Assembly (NCBI GenBank): GCA_040235415.1
Contig: JBECKR010000274.1
Location: 1 to 29,552, forward strand
Direction of reading: 5' to 3'
Length of the DNA: 29,552 nucleotides
Source: JBECKR01 sp040235415
GTDB taxonomy: Bacteria > Acidobacteriota > Polarisedimenticolia > Polarisedimenticolales > Polarisedimenticolaceae
A program made the translations under genes and the position numbers. The first letter of the stretch is position 1. The number at the start of each line of letters is the position of its first letter. The notes under the pieces were generated by a model. It made no database searches. It saw nothing but the letters and a program-made list of their open reading frames with translations, and was not told the DNA's origin. Of the stretch, positions 8,357 to 16,801 are shown in pieces.

Positions 8357-10518
8357 TTGCGGTCGATCCGCGCGCCGGTGACGGGGTCGAACACGCGGTT
8401 GTACACGAAGTCCTCGACCGCCCAGGGCGGCGGCGGCCCGCCGAGCCAGCGGTGGAACCAGTCGAGGTGCGCGGTGTAGTACAGCGCCATGTCGTACCAC
8501 CCGGGCCAGTGCCCGGATTCCGGCAAGACGATCAGGCGGGCCGGGATGCCCCGCCGCCGCGCGGCGGTGAACGCCATCAGCCCCTGGGAGTACGGCACCC
8601 GAAAGTCCTTCTCCCCGGTGATGACGAGCAGCGGCGTCTTGAAGCTCGCGATCGAAGCCGACGGCGACCAGCGCTCGTAGAGGTCGGACTTCCACGGGAC
8701 GCCGCCGAGGTCCCACTCCGGGAACCACAGCTCCTCGGTCGAGAGGTCGAACGTCCGGAGGTCGAACAGCCCCATCATGGTCGCGATCGCCCTGAAGCGG
8801 TCGGTGTGCCCCTCGAACCAGTTCATCATGTAGCCGCCGAACGACCATCCCATCGCCCCCATGCGGTCGGCATCGACCCAGGGCTGATCGGCGAGCCAGT
8901 CGGTCACCTTCATGAGGTCCTCGAACACCTTGCCGCCCCAGTCGCCCGAGATCTCCTCGGTGTAGGCCTGGCCGAAGCCGGTCGAGCCATGCGGGTTCGG
9001 GAACGCCACGACGTAGCCGGAGCCCGGGTAGACCTGCCAGTCGCCGCGGAACGCGTCGGTCCACTGCGACTGCGGGCCGCCGTGGACGTTGAGGATCACC
9101 GGGTACTTCTTGCCGGGATCGAACCCGTGGGGCTTCACGAGGAACATCTGCACCGGCTTGCCGTCCGCGCCGGGGACCTTGACGCTCTCTGCCGGGCGGA
9201 TGTCGACCTCGCGCTCGAGCGCGAGGTTGTGCGTCGTGAGCCGCACCGGCTCTCCGCCGCCCTCGAGATCGAACCGGAACACCTCCCGCGGGGCCCCGAC
9301 GGCCCGGCGGATCGCGTACGCCTCGCGGCCGTCGGGCGAGAGCACCCAGGCGTCGATCGTGGCGAAGTCCGCGACCTTGCGGACCGCGCCGCCGGCGACG
9401 CCGACGCGGTACAGCGGCGTGCGGCCCTCGAACTCCCCGCGGAACACGAGGCCGCTCGAGTCCGGGAGCCAGCGAAAGTCGAGCACCCAGTCGTCGAAGG
9501 CGTCGGACAGGGCTCGGATCTCACCCGTCGCGCGGTCGAGGAGCGTCAGCACGAAGCGGTCCGATTCGTAGCCGGGGACCGACTGCCGGAGGTACGCGAT
9601 GAACCGGCCGTCCGGAGAGTACTGCGGCCAGCCGTCGAACGCCGGGTTCGAGGCGGTAAGGTCGCGCGCCGGACGGGTCGACCCGCTCTCGTCCGGCGCG
9701 ACCGGCACGACCCACAAGTCGGAGTTCGTCGACCACGCGAGCCTCGCGAGCGGCTCCGGGTTGCGGGTGAAGCACAGCTCCTTGCCGTCGGGAGAGAACG
9801 CGAACCGAACGCCGCCGCTCGGATCGAACACCGGCGACGGATGGTCGCCCGGCGTGAGGTCGCGGACCTTGCCGCCGTCGACCTCGACGGTCAGGACGTG
9901 ATCGACCTTGCCGTCGCCCCACTCCGTCCAGTGGCGGTACAGCAGGTCGTCGGCGACGTGCGCCTTCGACGGTCCGTTCTCGCGCTCGGCGTCGAGCTCC
10001 CGATTGCACGCCGCGTCGGCCCCGCATTCCGGCCAGACCTTGGCGACGAACGCGAGGCGGGCCCCGTCGGGCGACCACAGCGGATCGGACACGCCTGCGG
10101 GAAAGTCGGTGAGCGCGCGCGCCTCCCCTCCCGCGGTCGGCAGGATCCAGAGCTGGTCGACCCCTTTCGCCGCGCGGTCGGACAGGAACGCGAGCGAGCG
10201 GCCGTCGGGCGAGGCGATCGGCCCGTGCTCCGAGGCCTCCTCGGTCCAGGTCAGACGGCGCGCCTCCCCGCCCGCCGCCGGCACCGTCCAGAGGTCGCGG
10301 TGGTCCTTCGCCCGCGGCAGATCGTAGCTCCGGACGTCGTAGTACAGCGCGCGCCCGTCGGGCGAGCGGTCGAGACCGGCGAGGTCGACGACGCGGTAGA
10401 GGTCCTCGAGACCGAAGGCACGCTTGTCCGGCGGGGCCTCCGCCGCAGACGCATGGGCGGCGGCGGCCGCCGACGCCGCACCGAACACGAGCATCACCCG
10501 GATCCACGAGCTTCGCAT
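8353..10518 (-). CDS. Secreted S9-family serine peptidase (prolyl oligopeptidase / acylaminoacyl-peptidase type)
   Basis: A 721-aa protein with a Sec signal (about 1-26). Residues about 35-440 are a beta-propeller with several SPDG repeats typical of WD40-like PD40 blades. The C-terminal alpha/beta-hydrolase domain (about 460-721) has the nucleophile Ser559 in GWSFGGY, Asp638 in GEKDFRVP and His670 in SGHWPG. The propeller restricts access, so the substrates should be short peptides. Location is periplasmic or extracellular. The ATG at 10518 is supported by GAGGAG 8 bases upstream and by the signal peptide starting there. It is the first gene of a two-gene operon with the phosphatase lipoprotein. 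The family is common in peptide-scavenging diderms. Confidence 0.94.
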   Translation of the reverse strand: MRSSWIRVMLVFGAASAAAAAHASAAEAPPDKRAFGLEDLYRVVDLAGLDRSPDGRALYYDVRSYDLPRAKDHRDLWTVPAAGGEARRLTWTEEASEHGPIASPDGRSLAFLSDRAAKGVDQLWILPTAGGEARALTDFPAGVSDPLWSPDGARLAFVAKVWPECGADAACNRELDAERENGPSKAHVADDLLYRHWTEWGDGKVDHVLTVEVDGGKVRDLTPGDHPSPVFDPSGGVRFAFSPDGKELCFTRNPEPLARLAWSTNSDLWVVPVAPDESGSTRPARDLTASNPAFDGWPQYSPDGRFIAYLRQSVPGYESDRFVLTLLDRATGEIRALSDAFDDWVLDFRWLPDSSGLVFRGEFEGRTPLYRVGVAGGAVRKVADFATIDAWVLSPDGREAYAIRRAVGAPREVFRFDLEGGGEPVRLTTHNLALEREVDIRPAESVKVPGADGKPVQMFLVKPHGFDPGKKYPVILNVHGGPQSQWTDAFRGDWQVYPGSGYVVAFPNPHGSTGFGQAYTEEISGDWGGKVFEDLMKVTDWLADQPWVDADRMGAMGWSFGGYMMNWFEGHTDRFRAIATMMGLFDLRTFDLSTEELWFPEWDLGGVPWKSDLYERWSPSASIASFKTPLLVITGEKDFRVPYSQGLMAFTAARRRGIPARLIVLPESGHWPGWYDMALYYTAHLDWFHRWLGGPPPPWAVEDFVYNRVFDPVTGARIDRK

Positions 10519-10562
10519 CGGCCGTTCTCCTCGATCGCGCCCCCGCCCCTGCGCGGACGTGC

Positions 10563-10568
10563 AGTATA
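10563..10568 (-). promoter_or_regulatory. Probable -10 element of the S9 peptidase operon
   Basis: On the minus strand the sequence TATACT lies about 45 bases before the peptidase ATG. No good -35 is seen 16-18 bases upstream. The 209-bp gap between this gene and the divergent permease must hold both promoters; a TTAGCAT near 10697 is a weaker candidate for the permease. Confidence 0.4.
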
Positions 10569-10727
10569 GCGATCCGCGCGCTCGGTTTCTTGCGATGCGG
10601 GCCGCGGGACGTTCGAGATCGCGGTCGGAGCGCCGCGGAGCCGTCCCGGCGACCCGGAACGGTGGCGCCCGGCCGGGCGGTCGCGAGGAGCGATGCGTTA
10701 GCATGGACGGCTCGGAGGGCTCCACGG

Positions 10728-11507
10728 ATGGACGCGACGGGTTGGGCGCTCGCGGCGGGCTCGCTTGCCGGCTTCGTGCTCGGGTTCCTCGGCGCCGGTG
10801 GGACCGTCGTCGGGTTCCCCCTGCTGCTGTACCTCGCGCGCCTCGATCCGCACCGGGCGCTCGGCACGAACGCGCTGGGAGTGGCGCTCGTCGCGCTCGC
10901 GATCCTGGCGTGGCGGGCACGGGACGGGCGGATCCCCTTCGGAGTCGCGGCAACGTTCGCGGCTCCGGGCCTCGTGGGCATCTGGATCGGGGCGCGACTC
11001 GGGCTGCTCTATCCCGGCCGGCGTCTCGTCGTGCTGCTCGGAGCGCTGCTGTTCGCCGTCGCCGGCTGGATGGCCTACCTCTCGTTCCGACCGGCTCCCG
11101 GGGACGGCGCGCCCTCCGCTCCATCGCGTCCCGTTCCACGGCCGCTTTCGCCGCGGCGGGCGGGGGCGCTCGCCGCGATCGCGCTCGTAGTGGGAGCGAT
11201 CTCGGGGTTCTTCGCGATCGGGGGCGGCTTCATGACCGTGCCCGCGATCGCACTGATCGCGGATCTCGAGATCGCCGACGCGGCGGAGGTCGCACTGCTC
11301 CCGATCGCCGCGTTCGCGGGCTGGGTCGGGCTGCAGTACTGGTCCGCCGGGGAGGCGAGCCCGGCGCTGGCCGCTGCCATGCTGCCGCCCGGCGTCGCGG
11401 CGGGAATCGGCGGGGTGTTTCTGGGACGACGCGCCTCGCCCCGGACGACGCGGCGCGTCTTCGCCGCCGGGCTCCTGATCCTCGCGGCGTACATGACGCT
11501 GCGCTGA
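10728..11507 (+). CDS. TauE/SafE-family membrane permease
   Basis: A 259-aa integral membrane protein with about eight hydrophobic segments. It shows the internal duplication of the TauE/SafE family: a Gly-rich motif near the start of each half, GFLGAGGTVVGFP (about 17-29) and GFFAIGGGFMTVP in the second half, separated by an Arg/Pro-rich hydrophilic linker. Family members export sulfite, sulfoacetate or related organic anions, but most are uncharacterised and no sulfur gene lies next to this one. ATG at 10728 is chosen because GGAGGG stands 8 bases upstream. It is a single-gene unit, divergent from the peptidase and convergent with the DoxX gene. Confidence 0.85.
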   Translation: MDATGWALAAGSLAGFVLGFLGAGGTVVGFPLLLYLARLDPHRALGTNALGVALVALAILAWRARDGRIPFGVAATFAAPGLVGIWIGARLGLLYPGRRLVVLLGALLFAVAGWMAYLSFRPAPGDGAPSAPSRPVPRPLSPRRAGALAAIALVVGAISGFFAIGGGFMTVPAIALIADLEIADAAEVALLPIAAFAGWVGLQYWSAGEASPALAAAMLPPGVAAGIGGVFLGRRASPRTTRRVFAAGLLILAAYMTLR

Positions 11508-11543
11508 GCGGCGACGCCGGCCGGCGGCGCCCGGCCTCAGCGC
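11501..11543. terminator. Inverted repeat enclosing both stop codons at the permease/DoxX convergent junction
   Basis: GCGCTGAG at 11501-11508 and CTCAGCGC at 11536-11543 are perfect 8-base arms around a GC-rich 27-base centre that can itself fold. The permease TGA is in the left arm and the DoxX stop complement is in the right arm. No U-tract follows, so it is not a textbook intrinsic terminator. It could protect both 3' ends or slow both polymerases. Confidence 0.45.
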
Positions 11544-11974
11544 CGCTTGCCGCCGAAGAGTGCGTCGAGCCCGTAGCGACCCGATCCGTACAGCAAGAAC
11601 GCGATCGCGACCGCGAGGTACACGAGCGCGAGCTCCCTCTTCGCGAGCGGGTCCCCGGCGTGTCTCAGAAACGCCGCGACGCTCATGGTGACCCCCACGA
11701 AAAAAGCCGCGGGGCGTGTGAACAGCCCGGCCGCGAGGAGCAGACCGCCGGCGAACTCCGAGATCCCCGCGGCCCAGGCGAACACGATCGGGAGCGGGAA
11801 GCCGAGCCCGCCGACGCCGTCGACGAACCGCGGCGACGGCGGAAGCTTCCCGATCCCGTGCAGCAGAGCGAGCGACGTGCCGGCCACGACCCGCACGACC
11901 GCGAGCCCGAGCTCTCCGAGCGCGGGCGACGACGCCCCCGCGATGCGGCCCACGAGCCCCCCTCTCGAAGCCAT
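11537..11974 (-). CDS. DoxX-family membrane protein
   Basis: A 145-aa protein with about four membrane segments and the DoxX-type core: VRVVAGTSLALLHGIGKL near the start, then a segment containing ISEFAGGLLLAAGLFTR. DoxX proteins are poorly understood inner-membrane proteins, often linked to thiol or oxidative-stress functions. The ATG at 11974 lies two bases after the stop of the redoxin gene and lacks a strong ribosome-binding site, so translation is probably coupled. It is the last gene of the DsbD-alpha / redoxin / DoxX cassette, a context that supports a thiol-redox role. That role is inferred from neighbours. Confidence 0.85.
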   Translation of the reverse strand: MASRGGLVGRIAGASSPALGELGLAVVRVVAGTSLALLHGIGKLPPSPRFVDGVGGLGFPLPIVFAWAAGISEFAGGLLLAAGLFTRPAAFFVGVTMSVAAFLRHAGDPLAKRELALVYLAVAIAFLLYGSGRYGLDALFGGKRR

Positions 11975-11976
11975 GA

Positions 11977-12594
11977 TCAGTACTTCACGGAGCAGCCGTA
12001 GGGCTGCGTGACCTCGGTGGCGACCTCCGCTCCCGAGAGGATCGCGTCGAGCGCCGCCGCGACGTAGTTCGTCGCCTTCGCGAGGTCGGCACGATCGGTC
12101 GACGCGATGCTGTCGATCGCTCCGGCGTAGCGCAGCACCCCCGAAGCGTCGATGACGTACATGTCGGGCGTCGTCTTGGCGCCGTACGCGCGCCCCACGG
12201 TGCCGTCGGGGTCGAGCAGGATCGCGGTCGAGCCGAAGCTCTGCTTCGCCGCCATCGCGTTCCACTTCTCCGGCGCGTAGCTCCCCTGCTTGCCGGGCGC
12301 GGAGGAGTTGATCGTCAGCCACACGACGCCCTCGGCGGTGTACTTCTTCTGAAGCGACTGCATGTTCTTCGAGTCGTAGTGCTTGCGGACGAACGGGCAG
12401 TCCGGGTTGGTCCACTCGAGCACGACGACCTTGCCCACGAAATCCGAGAGCGCGTGGGGGGTGCCGTTCGTGTCGGTCAGGGTGAACCCGGGAGCCGGTG
12501 CGCCGATTTTGGCGTCGGCGGCCGCGGCCGGGAGCGCGGCGACGACGGTGGTCGCCGCGACGAGAGCGAGGACGCTTCGGATCGAACGTTTCAT
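11977..12594 (-). CDS. Secreted redoxin (AhpC/TSA-like thioredoxin-fold protein)
   Basis: A 205-aa protein with a Sec signal (about 1-26). The thioredoxin fold starts IGAPAPGFTLTDTNG, the usual peroxiredoxin opening. The candidate peroxidatic cysteine is Cys66 in WTNPDCPFVRKHY, a single-Cys active site. A second cysteine, Cys201, lies in PYGCSVKY at the extreme C-terminus and could act as the resolving cysteine. Related proteins are annotated as redoxin-domain or thiol:disulfide proteins of the envelope. AAGGAG 8 bases before the ATG supports the start. It follows a DsbD-alpha-like gene by 30 bases and precedes DoxX by two, so the cassette probably moves electrons to a periplasmic thiol enzyme. 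Confidence 0.88.
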   Translation of the reverse strand: MKRSIRSVLALVAATTVVAALPAAAADAKIGAPAPGFTLTDTNGTPHALSDFVGKVVVLEWTNPDCPFVRKHYDSKNMQSLQKKYTAEGVVWLTINSSAPGKQGSYAPEKWNAMAAKQSFGSTAILLDPDGTVGRAYGAKTTPDMYVIDASGVLRYAGAIDSIASTDRADLAKATNYVAAALDAILSGAEVATEVTQPYGCSVKY

Positions 12595-12624
12595 GACGGT
12601 CGTCTCCTTGTGCGAGGCGGTGGT

Positions 12625-13476
12625 TCAGGACCCGCGGGTCGAGTCGATGGCGATCGCGACCGTGGCGCCGTCGGCCGGGGAGACCGGGCGTCCGACGAGC
12701 ACGCCGCGCAGCGCGTCGAGCGGGCCCGGAAGCACGCCGCCCTTGACGAGGTCGAGCGTCAACACGCGCCCGTCGATCGAGACGCGTTGCTCCGCCGACG
12801 GCTCCAGGGTTCCGGGCGTGTCCGGGAAGAACTCCCACCGCCTCGACTCGAGATCGAGCCCGGCAGCCGCCGAGACCCGAAGCGTCAGCCGCGCGTCGTC
12901 CTGGCGGACGATCACGGCGGACCAGCCCGGGACCTCCCGCGGCGCCGTGGCGAGCGCGGCCCGGATGCCGTCCGCGGCGGCGGTGTCGGGCGGGTTCGCG
13001 GCGCGCATCGGAAGCTCGAGCGCGAGGGCGGCGTGCTGCGGGATGCACGCCTCGCGGCACACCAGCCAGTGCGCCGTCGCCTCGATTCGAACGCGGTTCG
13101 ACGCTGCGGCGGCGCCGGAGAGCCCGAGCCGCATCGGCAGGACGACGGTGCCCTCGTAGCCGTAATTCGCGAGCGGGCCGAAGGGGATCCGCTTCGGCGC
13201 GGGCCAGGTGATCGCCGAGACGTCGGCGCCCTCGGGCAGGCGCCACTCGAGGCGCGGCGGAACGCCGGAATCTCCGGGGTTGTGCCAGTAGACGTGCCAG
13301 TGCTCCGGGAGCGGAAGTCGGAGCGCGATCCAGTTGTCCGCGCCGGGGACGAGTGCCGCCTTCTCGGAGACGAGGCTCGCCCGAACGTCGGGAGGCTTCG
13401 GCGCCGCCGCGAGCGTCGCAAAGGCCGACGCCGCGGCGAGCGCGACGGCGAGCGCGATGGAGGCCGGGTTGCGCAT
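12625..13476 (-). CDS. Stand-alone DsbD alpha-domain-like periplasmic protein
   Basis: A 283-aa secreted protein (Sec signal about 1-25) resembling the N-terminal alpha domain of DsbD/ScsB-type thiol reductases. The redox pair is Cys140 and Cys144 in HWLVCREACIPQ, and the characteristic HWHVYWHNPGDSG is at 59-71. In DsbD this domain takes electrons from a membrane domain that is fed by cytosolic thioredoxin. No membrane or C-terminal thioredoxin domain is fused here, and the frame ends at a normal stop, so it is not an obvious truncation. The likely partner is the redoxin encoded next or an integral CcdA-type protein elsewhere. The ribosome-binding site is weak. GATAAT, about 16 bases before the ATG, is a possible -10. 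Confidence 0.82.
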   Translation of the reverse strand: MRNPASIALAVALAAASAFATLAAAPKPPDVRASLVSEKAALVPGADNWIALRLPLPEHWHVYWHNPGDSGVPPRLEWRLPEGADVSAITWPAPKRIPFGPLANYGYEGTVVLPMRLGLSGAAAASNRVRIEATAHWLVCREACIPQHAALALELPMRAANPPDTAAADGIRAALATAPREVPGWSAVIVRQDDARLTLRVSAAAGLDLESRRWEFFPDTPGTLEPSAEQRVSIDGRVLTLDLVKGGVLPGPLDALRGVLVGRPVSPADGATVAIAIDSTRGS

Positions 13477-13535
13477 GGTCGACGCTCTAGATTATCGGCT
13501 CCCGCGCCGACCCGCACGCCTCCCCCGTCGTAACC

Positions 13536-13552
13536 ACGGTGTCTGACACCGT
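13536..13552. repeat. Perfect 17-bp palindrome followed by a T-run
   Basis: ACGGTGTC-T-GACACCGT has perfect 8-base arms around one central base, and on the plus strand TTTT follows directly. As a hairpin with a T-tract it would terminate plus-strand transcription, yet no plus-strand gene ends here. It lies between the acyl-CoA dehydrogenase stop and the DsbD-like gene, both on the minus strand. It could be a REP-type element, or an operator of the thiol cassette about 60 bases upstream of its start codon. Confidence 0.6.
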
Positions 13553-13559
13553 TTTTACA

Positions 13560-15479
13560 TCAGGGGGTGGGGAGGGGCTCCCACTCGGGGCGGTCGGGTT
13601 TCTCGGGGCGGGCGTCGCGCAGGCTCGGCGGGACGACGTCGAGCCCGACGATGCCCTCCTCGAGCCAGCGGTGCGCGCCGTCGAGGACCTCGCGGCCGAC
13701 GCGGTACTTGAAGACGTCGTCGTTGGCCCACAGCGCCTTGAACGACGTCTTGACGCGGCGTCGGGCGTTGCGGCAGAACAGATCGGCCAGCCGCGCCGCG
13801 GAAGCGGCCTCGGGGTGGCGCTCGTCGGCCATGAGGCGCGCGCGAGAGACCGACGCGGCCATCGCGAACAGCTCGTTCGCGACGTCGACCGCGCGGAACA
13901 GGAAACCCTGGCGTCGCTGCAGCTTCGGGCCGTGCACGACCATCCCGTGGAAGATCGCGCGAGCGAGCTTGCGCGACTTGCGATCGACGAACCGGAGATG
14001 CCGCGCGAGCGCTCCGAACGCCCCGTACCTCGGCCAGCGACCCCAGCCGAGCCACCGCGTCGGGTACCACCAGGCGTAGAACGCGGCGATCCGCGGGACC
14101 GCCGACAGTCGGTCGGTGAGCCTCGCGTCGGCGTCGACGAGGCCGCCCGCGACCTCGAGGTGCCGGTCCACGGCCTCGCGGGCCATGAACAGGTGCATGA
14201 TCTCGCTCGAGCCCTCGAAGATCCGGTTGATGCGGGAGTCGCGCATCATGCGCTCGACGCCCCAGCCCGTCTCGCCGCGCGCCGCGAGCGAGTGCTCGGT
14301 CTCGAACCCGCGTCCGCCCCGGATCTGCATCGTGTCGTCCACGACGTTCCAGCCCTGGACGGTGTTCCACTCCTTCGCGGCCGCGGCCTCCAGGCGGATG
14401 TCGTAGCCGCCGCGATCGGCGAGCGCGCTCGCCAGGTCCGAGATCGCCTCCATCGCGAACGTCGTCGCCGCCATGTCGGCGATCTTGTGGGCGATCGCCT
14501 CGTGCTTGCCGACGGGCAGCCCCCACTGCTCTCGCTCCGACGCCCAGCGCCGGCAGATCTCGAGCGCCACCTTCGCGGTGCCGACGGTCCCGGCGGGTAG
14601 GCTCAGACGGCCGGTGTTCAAGGTCACGAGCGCGATCTTGAGCCCCTGGCCTTCCCTCCCGATCAGGTTCTCGCGCGGGATCTCGACGCCCTCGAACCGC
14701 AGCTCGGCGTTCGCGAGCGCGTGCAGCCCCATGAACCGGCAGCGGTGCCGCACCGTGATCCCGGGCGTGTCGGTCTCGACGATGAACGCCGAGATCTTGC
14801 GGGACCCGGGATGCCGCGCCATGACGACGAGCACGTCGGCGATGGTGCCGTTGGTGCACCACAGCTTGTCGCCGTTCAGCGTCCAACGCCTTCCGTCCGG
14901 CGTGAGCTCGGCGGTCGTCTCGAGCCGCGCCGGATCGGATCCGACGCCGACCTCGGTGAGCGCGAACGCCGAGATCGCGCCCGCAGCGCAGCGCGGCAGG
15001 TACTTCCGCTTCTGCTCCTCGGTGCCGAACAGCTTCAGCGGCTGCGGCAGTCCGATCGACTGGTGCGCCGACAGCAGCGCCGAGACGCTCCCGTCCCAGC
15101 TTCCGAGCAGGCGCATGATCGCGCTGTACTCGAACTGGTTGAACCCCAGCCCGCCGTACTCCTTCGGGATCTTCATGCCGAAGGCGCCCATGCGCCGTAG
15201 ACCGTCGACGACCTCGGCCGGGTACTCCCCGCTCGCGTCGATCGCCGCGGGGTCGACCTTCTCGCGCAGGAACGTGCGGAGCTCGTCGTAGAACGCGACG
15301 AACTCCGGCCGCAGCTGTCCCGCCCCGGGATAGGGATGGATCAGGTCGAGCCGGAACCGCCCCAGGAACAGCTCCTTCATGAAGCTCGGCGCCCGCCACT
15401 CCTTCTCGCGCGCGGCCTCGGCGACCGCCAGGGACTCCTTCTCGCTGACCGTGGCGGTCGGAGTTCTGTCCGCGCTCAT
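13560..15479 (-). CDS. Long acyl-CoA dehydrogenase with C-terminal extension (VLCAD/ACAD9-like)
   Basis: A 639-aa flavoprotein. Residues about 55-440 are the acyl-CoA dehydrogenase core: AFALTEVGVGSDPA (171-184) and WCTNGTIAD in the FAD/substrate region, QIRGGRGFE in the FAD-binding C-terminal domain, and Glu422 in RIFEGSSEI, the position of the catalytic base in long-chain enzymes. A further 200 residues follow, as in VLCAD/ACAD9-type enzymes that use the extension for dimer or membrane contact. It should carry out the first oxidation of fatty-acid beta-oxidation. ATG at 15479 has GGGAGAG six bases upstream. It appears to be a single-gene unit with its own promoter in the 350-bp gap upstream; no other beta-oxidation gene lies in the window. 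Confidence 0.93.
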   Translation of the reverse strand: MSADRTPTATVSEKESLAVAEAAREKEWRAPSFMKELFLGRFRLDLIHPYPGAGQLRPEFVAFYDELRTFLREKVDPAAIDASGEYPAEVVDGLRRMGAFGMKIPKEYGGLGFNQFEYSAIMRLLGSWDGSVSALLSAHQSIGLPQPLKLFGTEEQKRKYLPRCAAGAISAFALTEVGVGSDPARLETTAELTPDGRRWTLNGDKLWCTNGTIADVLVVMARHPGSRKISAFIVETDTPGITVRHRCRFMGLHALANAELRFEGVEIPRENLIGREGQGLKIALVTLNTGRLSLPAGTVGTAKVALEICRRWASEREQWGLPVGKHEAIAHKIADMAATTFAMEAISDLASALADRGGYDIRLEAAAAKEWNTVQGWNVVDDTMQIRGGRGFETEHSLAARGETGWGVERMMRDSRINRIFEGSSEIMHLFMAREAVDRHLEVAGGLVDADARLTDRLSAVPRIAAFYAWWYPTRWLGWGRWPRYGAFGALARHLRFVDRKSRKLARAIFHGMVVHGPKLQRRQGFLFRAVDVANELFAMAASVSRARLMADERHPEAASAARLADLFCRNARRRVKTSFKALWANDDVFKYRVGREVLDGAHRWLEEGIVGLDVVPPSLRDARPEKPDRPEWEPLPTP

Positions 15480-15832
15480 GGCACGCTCTCCCGTGGTTGC
15501 TCGACCCTTGTTCGAAGTCTAGTGCCCTGATACCCGAGCTACCAGTCTAGCGGCAGGTTTTCAAGACTTTTCGGACGGGAAAGGCCGAGCCACGGGAGAC
15601 GGTGCAGGCGCCGCGAGGCATCGAGCGGATGAATGGAGGACGAAACTCGCCATGACGCCCGCGAGACGTATTCCGGCGCCGGCGGGACCGCAGGGGTCCC
15701 TTCGGCCGTTCCCGCGCTCGGTACGGTGCCTGCGCTTCGGCGAACCCTCGGGTGCGCCACGACGGAACTCCGGCGTCGGGAGGCCTTCGCGCCACGCGAC
15801 GGTGTGACGACGCGGGAGTTCCCCCGACAGCG
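15480..15832. other. 353-bp intergenic region without a convincing gene
   Basis: This gap separates the propeller gene stop from the dehydrogenase start, both on the minus strand. Short open frames exist on both strands but none has a plausible start, ribosome site or protein-like composition. A possible minus-strand promoter is TTGAAA (15549-15554) with TAGCTC 17 bases on. GGGACC (15684-15689) and GGTCCC (15695-15700) could form a 6-bp stem. GACGC and GCGTC near 15809-15835 could pair just after the propeller stop. I see no tRNA or known RNA. Confidence 0.45.
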
Positions 15833-16801
15833 TCACAGAGCCGCGAGGCTCACCGCGATCACCGCCTTCATGCCGAGCTCATCCGTCAGGTAGACCTTCC
15901 CGTTGCCGACCGTCGCGTGCACGAGGGGACGGGCTGGACCGACCACTCGCGCGCGGTGGCCATAGGTTCCGGACAGCGACCAGACGTCGACGTCGAGGCC
16001 TCCCGTCTCCGCTCCTCCCGCACCGAGGATCACGTAGACCGAAGAGTCTGCGATGAACAGGTCGGATACGATTCGAACGATCTTTCCACGCTGCGCATCG
16101 AGAGGGATCTGACCGGCCTGATGGTTGTACGAACCGAGCGGAGAGCCGTCGGTGGTGTACTTGCGCAGAGTGTAGTCGTCGTCGCACCCCGCCAGGTCCA
16201 GCACCCATAGCGCCCCATCGCCGTCTGCCACCAATACACCGGACATCGCCTTTGCACTGCGCGACGGGCAGGACACGTCGACTGGAAAACTCCCGCGCGC
16301 TCGGTAGTCGTCGCCAAGAGTGACGATCTCGAACCGCGCCTGCTCGCCGTTCCAGCACAGCACGGCCAGTCCCCCGTCTTGTGCCACTGCGATCGATTCC
16401 GGGAGTCGCTCCTCCCCGAGCGGGACGTTTTGTAGGAAGGAGCCTGCGGCGGAGAACACGGTGAGCCGGAAGTTGCCGGTATCGACGACGACGACGTTTC
16501 CGTGCGTATCACGGACGAGGTCCGCGGGCATGTGCAACTGACCGTCACCGGAACCCGCACCTCCGAATGCCGCTTCCAGCTCGGGGGGCGGCCCCATGCG
16601 CACGACGTCGACGACCGCGGCATTGCCATCCAGGACATACAGGCGGTCGCCGGCCTGATTCAGGGCCGTTGCCGTCGGCCGCGAAAAATCGAACGAATAC
16701 GTCTCGGACGTGGGCGCGGCGTTGACCGCGGCCAAGGCGACCACACCCACGAGCACCACGCGCTCGAGGCGAGCTCCGACGTTCACAAGGGCCAGCAGCA
16801 T
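15833..16801 (-). CDS. Secreted NHL-type beta-propeller protein
   Basis: A 322-aa protein with a Sec signal (about 1-28, ending in NAAP). The rest reads as a beta-propeller: repeated blocks such as GNVVVVDTGNFRLTVFSAAG and GDGQLHMPADLV are typical NHL blades, with further degenerate blades to the C-terminus. Only two cysteines are expected to matter, near SCPSRS and LAGCDDD. No catalytic residues are apparent, so a binding or scaffolding role is likely. GGAGG six bases before the ATG supports the start. The 5' end overlaps the small cysteine-rich gene by 19 bases, so the two are probably co-expressed. Codon use is clearly less GC-rich than in the flanking genes. Confidence 0.78.
   Translation of the reverse strand: MLLALVNVGARLERVVLVGVVALAAVNAAPTSETYSFDFSRPTATALNQAGDRLYVLDGNAAVVDVVRMGPPPELEAAFGGAGSGDGQLHMPADLVRDTHGNVVVVDTGNFRLTVFSAAGSFLQNVPLGEERLPESIAVAQDGGLAVLCWNGEQARFEIVTLGDDYRARGSFPVDVSCPSRSAKAMSGVLVADGDGALWVLDLAGCDDDYTLRKYTTDGSPLGSYNHQAGQIPLDAQRGKIVRIVSDLFIADSSVYVILGAGGAETGGLDVDVWSLSGTYGHRARVVGPARPLVHATVGNGKVYLTDELGMKAVIAVSLAAL

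Noticed and set aside
12625..13476. The DsbD-like gene as a truncated pseudogene of full DsbD.
   Set aside because: It has a signal peptide, intact cysteines and a clean stop 30 bases before the redoxin ATG. No remnant of a membrane domain follows in any frame.
15500..15560. A tRNA-like stretch (minus strand, TCTTGAAAACC, similar to a tRNA-Ser anticodon loop).
   Set aside because: The flanks do not pair as an anticodon stem, and no acceptor, D or T arms with the GTTCGA motif can be fitted around it.
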